Source: 9FT-COMBO-53-11 sp035291485
GTDB lineage: Bacteria; Patescibacteriota; WWE3; 9FT-COMBO-53-11
DNA: 10,902 bases
Reading direction: 5' to 3'
Assembly: GCA_035291485.1 (NCBI GenBank)
Contig: DATDSA010000024.1
Coordinates: 1-10,902 of the forward strand
In this document: in pieces, positions 5,505 to 10,902 of the stretch
Position numbering within the stretch: the first letter of the stretch is position 1
Layout of the letters: the number at the start of each line of letters is the position of its first letter
The notes under the pieces: generated by a model
What the model was told of the DNA's origin: nothing
The model's database searches: none
The model's input: only the letters and a program-made list of their open reading frames with translations
Program-made: the position numbers and the translations under genes

Positions 5505-6830
5505 TCATAATAAAGATTCCGGATCGACCTCCGCTTTCCATTCGGGAGGAATCACCTTTGCTAGTTTAGCAAGCGCGGCAACATCGTTCGGTTTGATCTT
5601 AACGGTGAGATTGAGCTGAACCTTCCCCGGGGTCCTGCCATACGGTTCGTAGGGTGCCGATATCTCATATCCCATATCCTGTATCTGCTCGTACAGATTT
5701 TCTGCCTCCGGATTGGCCCGGGTGGAACTCTTAGCGGAGAAACTGAGCTTGATCAGAGTGGAGAAAGGAGGATAACCCAGCTCTCGCCGGACCGCGCGGT
5801 CCCGCCGGTGGAAAGCGGTGAGGTCACCGGCGGCCAGATCCGCAAAAAGCGAGTTCTGGGGCGATGAAGTTTGAAGGATCAGCTCCCCTTTAGTGATCCG
5901 CGACAGCTTTTGGACCGTCCAAACTATCTTTTCGTGGGCGCGAAAATCCGGCAGATTTAGCAGGGTATCAACGTCGGCCCAAACGGTGTAGTGGGTCTCC
6001 TTTCCCAGCGCGGAAAAAAGTTCCGGCCCGGCAATCTCATACCGGTTCTTATCCACGCCAATTCTGTGAATTTCCTCCCTGATTTTATCTCGCAATTCTC
6101 TGGAATTAACATAGACTATCGTGTACTTTCCGGAAGTTAGAGCACCCTCTAGAGATTGAGAGACGAGAGTAAAATTTCCCGCCAATTTTTCCACGTCTAG
6201 ATCGGCGATCCGGCTAGGTTTGATTTTGGGATTTTGGGGACGCAGCTCAATTTCCAAGCCTTCAATTTCGGCTCTTTTTTGGGCGGCCGCCGCGGCGTGG
6301 TAGTAGGGGGCGCGTTCGTCTTTGTAATTCCAATTTTCGGGCTCCTCGATGATAATTTTTTTCAAATTGGGGAGCTGGGCGAAGACCGCGGAACGGGAAC
6401 CGATCATCACGTTCTTTTGCTTCTCAGTGCCGGCGCGGAAATTTACTTGAGAGACGGAGGGAACCAGAAGGAGGGTGGCAACGGTTTCCACCGGAGAGTT
6501 GGCCGATTTTTCACCCTTTCCGCCGCTCTGGCATTTTAGGCAGTCGAGAGGGGAGGCCAGATAGTGTCCCGCCATCCATTTAGCAAGCTTTAGTTGGTTT
6601 TTGCTAAAACCGGATTCCTTAATTTCTTGGATTGGCCTGGTGGGGAAGGGGGGTTTGGTGGTGGTGATATTCCAGATGTATCCCTCCACCACCCGCTTCC
6701 CGAAAGGTGCGACCACCTTCGCCCCTTCTTTGGCAGAATCGGTGAGATTATCCGGCACTTGGTAGGTAAAGAGCCGCTTGGTGGGGTCCTGATAGCTGTC
6801 GATGACGATTTCGGCAAAGATAATGGACAT
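5505..6830 (-). CDS. priA: PriA-like primosomal protein N', helicase motifs degenerate
   Basis: A 441-residue protein against about 730 in E. coli PriA. The N-terminal 3'-DNA-end-binding domain is recognisable (FAEIVID, FTYQVP, VVAPFGKRVVEGYI, residues 5-52). Further PriA landmarks follow: VMIGSRSAVFAQL (141-153), a remnant of the DEEH region as IIIEEPENWNYKDERAPYYH (159-178), WADVDTLLNLPDFRAHE (284-300) and RRELGYPPFS (348-357). The Walker A GxGKT is missing. DEEH has become EEPE, and the QVAGRAGR motif VI has become QKLSRITKG (307-315). The zinc-ribbon Cys set is absent, with only a lone C97/C100 pair remaining. It should therefore bind DNA or primosome partners without unwinding. Actinobacterial PriA proteins are a known parallel. 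It is the first gene of the operon, 19 bp from divergent dprA, with no SD. Confidence 0.92.
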   Translation of the reverse strand: MSIIFAEIVIDSYQDPTKRLFTYQVPDNLTDSAKEGAKVVAPFGKRVVEGYIWNITTTKPPFPTRPIQEIKESGFSKNQLKLAKWMAGHYLASPLDCLKCQSGGKGEKSANSPVETVATLLLVPSVSQVNFRAGTEKQKNVMIGSRSAVFAQLPNLKKIIIEEPENWNYKDERAPYYHAAAAAQKRAEIEGLEIELRPQNPKIKPSRIADLDVEKLAGNFTLVSQSLEGALTSGKYTIVYVNSRELRDKIREEIHRIGVDKNRYEIAGPELFSALGKETHYTVWADVDTLLNLPDFRAHEKIVWTVQKLSRITKGELILQTSSPQNSLFADLAAGDLTAFHRRDRAVRRELGYPPFSTLIKLSFSAKSSTRANPEAENLYEQIQDMGYEISAPYEPYGRTPGKVQLNLTVKIKPNDVAALAKLAKVIPPEWKAEVDPESLL

Positions 6831-6849
6831 CGGTTCTATAATAGGTTAA
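6831..6849. promoter_or_regulatory. Divergent promoter with overlapping -10 boxes (dprA / priA)
   Basis: The whole intergenic gap is 19 bp. On the plus strand a perfect TATAAT at 6837-6842 lies 7 nt before the dprA ATG. On the minus strand TATTAT (complement of 6839-6844) lies 8 nt before the priA ATG counting from its inner edge, with a weak TTCACT -35 at an 18-bp spacer. No good -35 is seen for dprA. Transcripts from these boxes would be leaderless or nearly so, and the two promoters could not be occupied together. Confidence 0.55.
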
Positions 6850-7965
6850 ATGCGGGCGGGAAGTGAAATCGGCGGAGAAAAATCCTATTGGATTTTGTGG
6901 AACCAGTTCTACGCCCAAATTGGTCCGATTCGTTTTGAACAGCTATTGAAGGCGTTTGGGAGTGCGGAGAAGGCCTGGAAAGCACCGGCGGGACAGTTCT
7001 CCCGGCTCGGTTGGGGACCAAACGAGCTTTCCCTGCTCAAAGAACGAGAAAATCTCTTAGTTAAGCCAATATTAGATATCGTTATCAAACACAAAGCAAC
7101 GGTGATAACACGGGAGGAAGAGATTTACCCGGTAAATCTTCTCCAGATCCCCGCTCCCCCGCCCCTCCTCTACGTGAGGGGAGAGCTGCTTCCTCGGGAT
7201 AACCTGTCCCTGGCTGTGGTTGGTTCCCGGCGAGCGACAAATTATGGCAGGGAAGTGACGCGGGCGCTCGTTCCGGAGCTCACTTCGGCCGGATTAACGA
7301 TCGTTTCAGGACTGGCTCTGGGGATCGACGCCGAGGCCCATCGGGCCGCTCTTTCGGTGGGTGGCCGCACAATCGCGGTTCTGGCCTGCGGGATCGATCA
7401 GATCTACCCGCCCTCCAATGCCGCCATCGCTCGGGAAATGTTGGAGAGCGGGAAGGGAGCAATTATGACCGAATTCCCTCCGGAAACACCGACCTACCCG
7501 GCGAATTTTCCGATTCGGAACCGCGTGATTTCGGGTTTGTCCCTTGGGACGCTCGTCATTGAAGCGGCGGAGGGTTCCGGAACCTTCCACACGGTCGCTT
7601 CGGCTCTGGACCAGGGGAGGGACGTTTTCGCGGTGCCCGGCTCGATTTTTTCTCCCTATTCCGCCGGCACGGCCAAACTGATCGAAAAAGGTGCCAAACC
7701 CGTCACCCGGGCGGGGGACATCCTGGAAGAACTGCAGGTGGGAGACCAAATCCAAGTTCGGCAAGCTCGGGAAAATATCGCTCCCGATCCTGATGAGGAG
7801 AAGATTCTGATCATCCTGGGCCCGAACGAACTTCATGTGGATGCGATTTCTAATCAGTCAGACCTTGGCACTGCTAAGGTCTCTTCTCTCTTAACCACGA
7901 TGGAAATGAAGGGTTTGGTCCGCCATTTGGGAGGCGGAATTTATCAGTCTAGTATATCCAACTGA
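6850..7965 (+). CDS. dprA: DNA processing protein DprA
   Basis: A 371-residue protein that in natural transformation binds incoming single-stranded DNA and loads RecA. An N-terminal SAM/HhH-like region (about 12-60, YWILWNQF through GPIRFEQLLKAFGS) is followed by the Rossmann-fold core. Core motifs are VVGSRRATNYG (123-133), SGLALGIDAEAHRAAL (153-168), LACGIDQIYPPSN (178-190), FPIRNRVISGLSLGTLVIEA (220-239) and the DQGRDVFAVPGS segment (254-265). A C-terminal winged helix lies at about 315-367. The commonly seen SGSLxTA is SGTFHTV here. Length is typical. ATG 6850 is the only plausible start and has no SD. The gene is divergent from priA and converges with the surface-protein gene, stop codons 5 bp apart. 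All core motifs are intact, so transformation competence or a recombination role is likely. Confidence 0.96.
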   Translation: MRAGSEIGGEKSYWILWNQFYAQIGPIRFEQLLKAFGSAEKAWKAPAGQFSRLGWGPNELSLLKERENLLVKPILDIVIKHKATVITREEEIYPVNLLQIPAPPPLLYVRGELLPRDNLSLAVVGSRRATNYGREVTRALVPELTSAGLTIVSGLALGIDAEAHRAALSVGGRTIAVLACGIDQIYPPSNAAIAREMLESGKGAIMTEFPPETPTYPANFPIRNRVISGLSLGTLVIEAAEGSGTFHTVASALDQGRDVFAVPGSIFSPYSAGTAKLIEKGAKPVTRAGDILEELQVGDQIQVRQARENIAPDPDEEKILIILGPNELHVDAISNQSDLGTAKVSSLLTTMEMKGLVRHLGGGIYQSSISN

Positions 7966-7967
7966 TA
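7942..7967. repeat. Inverted repeat at the convergent dprA / surface-protein junction
   Basis: TATCAGT (7942-7948) is perfectly inverted as ACTGATA (7961-7967) with a 12-base loop. It covers the dprA stop codon and lies just past the stop of the facing gene. It could act as a 3' hairpin for both transcripts, but no T-tract follows on either strand. Confidence 0.35.
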
Positions 7968-7970
7968 GAG

Positions 7971-10902
7971 CTATTGTTCCACCACCCAGTAGTCGATGGT
8001 TATTGGAAGATCGGTAGGAGTAGCTAGGATAAACTTGAAATCCTTTCCGACGGTTTTCTCGACCCCGACCGCGACCGCCCGATCCAGGGTGAAGAAGACT
8101 TTGGAGCTTTTGGTGAGGTCGGGATATTCGACGGCGTGTTCGGTTTCTCCAGGTTCAATTACCACCTGCCCAATGGACTTTCCCTTGACCGCCAAGCTTT
8201 CCACAGTTAGTTTCTGGATAAATGCCTCAGCAATCTGGGCAATTTTGATCGTGATCTTCTCAAAAACGGCTTCGATTGCTACCGTCAACCGTTGGAAAAT
8301 TCCCTCATCGGCCTCGACCTTGGGAGGAAGTATTTTTTGAGTGGTTGGCTCCGGTTCGGGGGAGGTTTCTTGGGTGGGGGTCGGGTCGGTTTCAGTAGTC
8401 TGCCCTTCAGTATCAGCACCTTCCGTCGGTGGGGGAGTCTCAGTTATTTGGGCGGCATCCCCTTCTTGATCCACCACCACCCCCGGGTCTGCCCAGCTCA
8501 CGGCCAGAAAAGCCTCGATCTTCGCCTGACAAGGAGTATCCCTGTCACAGGTCCAGTCCTCGAGGGCCTTCGCGACCGCAAAGCCTGGCTGAGTGAGCTT
8601 CTGGGCCATTCCCGGGTAGGTGCCGGAAGAGGTGAGCAGGTCCCCGGCCTGGATGGGAGCCGAATCGGGAGCGATCTTGACCGGAACTCTCCCTGCCAAT
8701 CCCACCAGTCTTCGGTCCTCCCGCGGAATTCCCAACTCGATCCCGGCTTTAGTGGAGATGATCCCCATGATCTTCGGATCAGAGGTGGTGGTCGCTTTCT
8801 GGATCTTGGGAACTCCGGCGTCGTCTTTAATGCCGGCGATGGAAACCACGTCTCCGGCTTCGATCGAGTTGTCAGAGGTCGGATACCACTCCGCCAGGTC
8901 CGCGCCGAAGACGATCGCTTCCAATCTCACGTTCTGCTCTTCCCCAGTATAGTTGTAAAGGCGGACGGTGTCGTCGTCCGGCTGGCTGATCCGGTAGCCG
9001 GAGTTGTAAACCATCGAAACGTTCTCGACTTCGGGGATGGCAGAAGTATCGGTAGTCGTGAGAATCACCCGGTATTGGAAGTAATTGTTGGGAGTAGAGG
9101 TGATCTGGGTCCCTTCCAGGTTCGTCATCAGCTTCTCCGCCCGGACGTTGTCTAAGTAGAAGGTATTGGAAGCAGTGGTTAGATTCGTAATCCTCAGCTT
9201 AGTGACCGCGTTCCGGGAGGCGGCAGCAACGTCGGAGAGGTCCCAGTAGACCTTCTGCCAAGTGTTGGTGGTGTCGATTGTCACGTCTTCCGTCTGCTCG
9301 GTCGCCGCCGCTTCCCCGAATCCGAAACGCAAAACAGTGCCGGCCTGGGAAGCCCGGACCCAGAGAGTAAGATAATCGTAACCGGAAATATCGACCGGCG
9401 AGCCGGCCGGAGTGGCTTCGGCGTATTGCCCGGAAGCGGGATAAGTATTGGCATTGCCGGAGTCGTAAAGGTCGGTGATTTCGGTGGAAGAGAGGACCTT
9501 CTTCCAGAATCCGACCTCGTCAATTAACCCATCCGCAAACAGAGTTCCTCCGGTGTTAGTGTTTTGGGCCCCAATGCTGAACCGAGCACCTGTATCTCCT
9601 AGAACACCAGTGGTAGCAACGGAATCGGTAGTACCGTTGTTAACCTTGATGCTAATGGTGTCTGTGGTGGCATTGTGCCAAGCAACGACGAAATACCAGG
9701 TACCTGTGGCTGGTGAACCTAACGAGGTTGCATCTACTCTTCCAATTTCCGTACCGGCGGCGTTCCAAACTATCAACGAGAAGGTGTCAGTGGAACTAGC
9801 GTAGTAGAGAGTATATTCTCTAACAGTCGCCGAATCGTGTTTGCCAACCAGCGCCTGAGAGGCAGCTTTGCTTTCCAGATTGACCCAAGCTGCCACGGTG
9901 AAATCGATATCACCGGTTGAAAGACTGGCGTTATCTATAATGTTTAGGAATTCGCTATTGGCGGATTCAAAGTCGGCGGTGTTTCCTTTCTTGCCGGTCC
10001 CGGAAGCGGTGGTGTTGTTGTCGGTGAGGGTGTTCGAGCCAAAGGCATCAGCCCGATTGACTTGGGCAACTCCGGTACTGGTCTCATTCAGCGGCCAGTA
10101 AGAGATTAGGCTGGTGGTCAGAGTGGCTCCGGTGTCTTCCTCAAATCCGGTGGTGGTGAACTTGGTGTTATTCGCGGCGGTGGTTTCGTCGTCGTCTTCG
10201 AAGAAATCGACGTCCCGGGCAACTCCGGTGTCGTCCACGTTGAGGTTCGAACTGGGCCAGTTCGAGGCGGTGTTGACGTCCTCAAGCATCGTGAAGTTGG
10301 TTCCATCGGTGAACGGAAGCCAATCCTCCCAAGTTCCGTCGGTCGGATCGGTTGAATTTCCGGTCCGGGTCTGGAACTCCACCTTGGTGTTGGCAGGAAG
10401 ATTTGCTTCCCACCGCAAATTATCCAAAAGGGTTGAGTTGGCAGTTGGGATCGCGGTGGAGTGGTAGAGACCGTAAGGGAAGAAACCCACGTTGTTCGAA
10501 TAGCCCACGGCGGGATTTGCTGACCCTGAAAGAGATCCCGCGTATTGAACCGCGATCCGGCCGACCCCGCCCGAACCACCCCCGCCACCCATGGAACTTT
10601 GTCCTCCCCCTGCTCCGCCTGTACTGGTAACAAGATTTGTCCCAAGATTAGCCGCATTCTTTGTTTGGAAGAGAATCGAACCACCGGAACCACCCCCACT
10701 TGCTCCAGCGTCGTTCGGAGAAGCTACACCAACGGCCCCATTACTTGTGACGCTTCCTGAAACGGAGATATCGTTTGCAATAATCACAGCTACTCCGCCT
10801 CCTACCCCTCCGGTCTGGCCGGTGTGGCCATCCGCGTGGGCTCCTCCTCCGCCCCCTCCTCCACTTCCCAAATACAACTTTGTTAATTGGGTAGAGCCAT
10901 AC
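7971..10902 (-). CDS. Large LamG-bearing surface protein, C-terminal part (5' end outside window)
   Basis: The frame is open to the window edge (at least 976 residues), so the true start lies outside. Counting from the TTG at 10877, the order is: glycine-rich region with polyG tracts and GGVAVI/GGSILF repeats (about 1-110); a beta module with LRWEANLPANTKVEFQTRT and DGTWEDWLPF (about 154-190); a LamG/concanavalin-like domain (about 255-475, SLISYWPLNE, FTVAAWVNLES, GLIDEVGFWKKVLSSTEI); a carbohydrate-binding-like sandwich (about 495-585, YDYLTLWVRASQAG through NTFYLDNVRAEKL); a segment with GADLAEWYPTSDNSIEAGDVV (about 658-678) seen in fibre or S74-like surface proteins; a Pro/Thr/Glu linker (about 812-850); and a C-terminal beta module ending FILATPTDLPITIDYWVVEQ. 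It is presumably secreted and used for attachment. No cell-wall anchor or membrane segment is visible in this part. Confidence 0.9.
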   Translation of the reverse strand, partial: YGSTQLTKLYLGSGGGGGGGAHADGHTGQTGGVGGGVAVIIANDISVSGSVTSNGAVGVASPNDAGASGGGSGGSILFQTKNAANLGTNLVTSTGGAGGGQSSMGGGGGSGGVGRIAVQYAGSLSGSANPAVGYSNNVGFFPYGLYHSTAIPTANSTLLDNLRWEANLPANTKVEFQTRTGNSTDPTDGTWEDWLPFTDGTNFTMLEDVNTASNWPSSNLNVDDTGVARDVDFFEDDDETTAANNTKFTTTGFEEDTGATLTTSLISYWPLNETSTGVAQVNRADAFGSNTLTDNNTTASGTGKKGNTADFESANSEFLNIIDNASLSTGDIDFTVAAWVNLESKAASQALVGKHDSATVREYTLYYASSTDTFSLIVWNAAGTEIGRVDATSLGSPATGTWYFVVAWHNATTDTISIKVNNGTTDSVATTGVLGDTGARFSIGAQNTNTGGTLFADGLIDEVGFWKKVLSSTEITDLYDSGNANTYPASGQYAEATPAGSPVDISGYDYLTLWVRASQAGTVLRFGFGEAAATEQTEDVTIDTTNTWQKVYWDLSDVAAASRNAVTKLRITNLTTASNTFYLDNVRAEKLMTNLEGTQITSTPNNYFQYRVILTTTDTSAIPEVENVSMVYNSGYRISQPDDDTVRLYNYTGEEQNVRLEAIVFGADLAEWYPTSDNSIEAGDVVSIAGIKDDAGVPKIQKATTTSDPKIMGIISTKAGIELGIPREDRRLVGLAGRVPVKIAPDSAPIQAGDLLTSSGTYPGMAQKLTQPGFAVAKALEDWTCDRDTPCQAKIEAFLAVSWADPGVVVDQEGDAAQITETPPPTEGADTEGQTTETDPTPTQETSPEPEPTTQKILPPKVEADEGIFQRLTVAIEAVFEKITIKIAQIAEAFIQKLTVESLAVKGKSIGQVVIEPGETEHAVEYPDLTKSSKVFFTLDRAVAVGVEKTVGKDFKFILATPTDLPITIDYWVVEQ

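Noticed and set aside
7306..7836. 176-residue minus-strand ORF
   Set aside because: It is antisense to dprA, whose conserved motifs are all in the plus-strand frame.
8292..9155. 287-residue plus-strand ORF
   Set aside because: It lies antisense to the surface-protein gene, has no start signal and is low in complexity. It is a shadow of the opposite frame.
10550..10880. Repeat-like GGT/GGA-rich tracts suggesting a DNA repeat array or CRISPR
   Set aside because: The tracts encode the glycine-rich part of the surface protein. There are no regular units with spacers.

Overview
The window looks like a chromosomal segment from a Candidate Phyla Radiation (Patescibacteria) bacterium. The best matches are to Microgenomates-type genomes, but the lineage is an inference. 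The grounds are: small compact genes; a short PriA without helicase motifs; a very large glycine-rich and LamG-bearing surface protein with a C-terminal module common in these genomes; several housekeeping genes without a Shine-Dalgarno (SD) site; and tRNA genes with an encoded CCA. All genes read with the standard bacterial code, and TGA is used as a stop (fmt, def, dprA, the 59-residue protein).

Layout. Bases 27-345 (+) hold tRNA-Thr(GGT), rpmG (ribosomal protein L33) and tRNA-Trp(CCA), packed so tightly that the rpmG stop codon shares two bases with tRNA-Trp. Bases 394-1416 (-) encode a short metallopeptidase-like protein with an HEVGH motif. Bases 1473-1751 (-) form a complete small transcription unit: perfect -35 and -10 hexamers, perfect SD, a 66-residue acidic Ser/Asp/Lys protein and an intrinsic terminator. 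Bases 1752-1945 hold no convincing gene, only two hairpins and an open stretch without a start. Bases 1946-3295 (-) encode a membrane-anchored, Cys- and Trp-rich extracellular protein of unknown function. Bases 3361-3540 (+) encode a 59-residue two-helix membrane protein with its own SD and terminator.

Bases 3619-6830 (-) are a probable operon transcribed as priA-like, def, fmt and a 127-residue unknown protein, closed by a terminator. It couples removal of the formyl group (Def) with formylation of initiator Met-tRNA (Fmt). The PriA homologue appears unable to hydrolyse ATP. dprA (6850-7965, +) is divergent from priA across a 19-bp gap that carries overlapping -10-like hexamers in both directions. 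Both genes would then be transcribed leaderless or nearly so. The right third (7971-10902, -) is the C-terminal part of a large surface protein whose N-terminus lies outside the window.

The most notable points are the rpmG stop/tRNA-Trp overlap, the degenerate PriA, the strongly equipped gene for a tiny acidic protein, the divergent dprA/priA promoter, and the contrast between SD-led small genes and SD-less conserved genes. I saw no CRISPR array, insertion sequence or phage.
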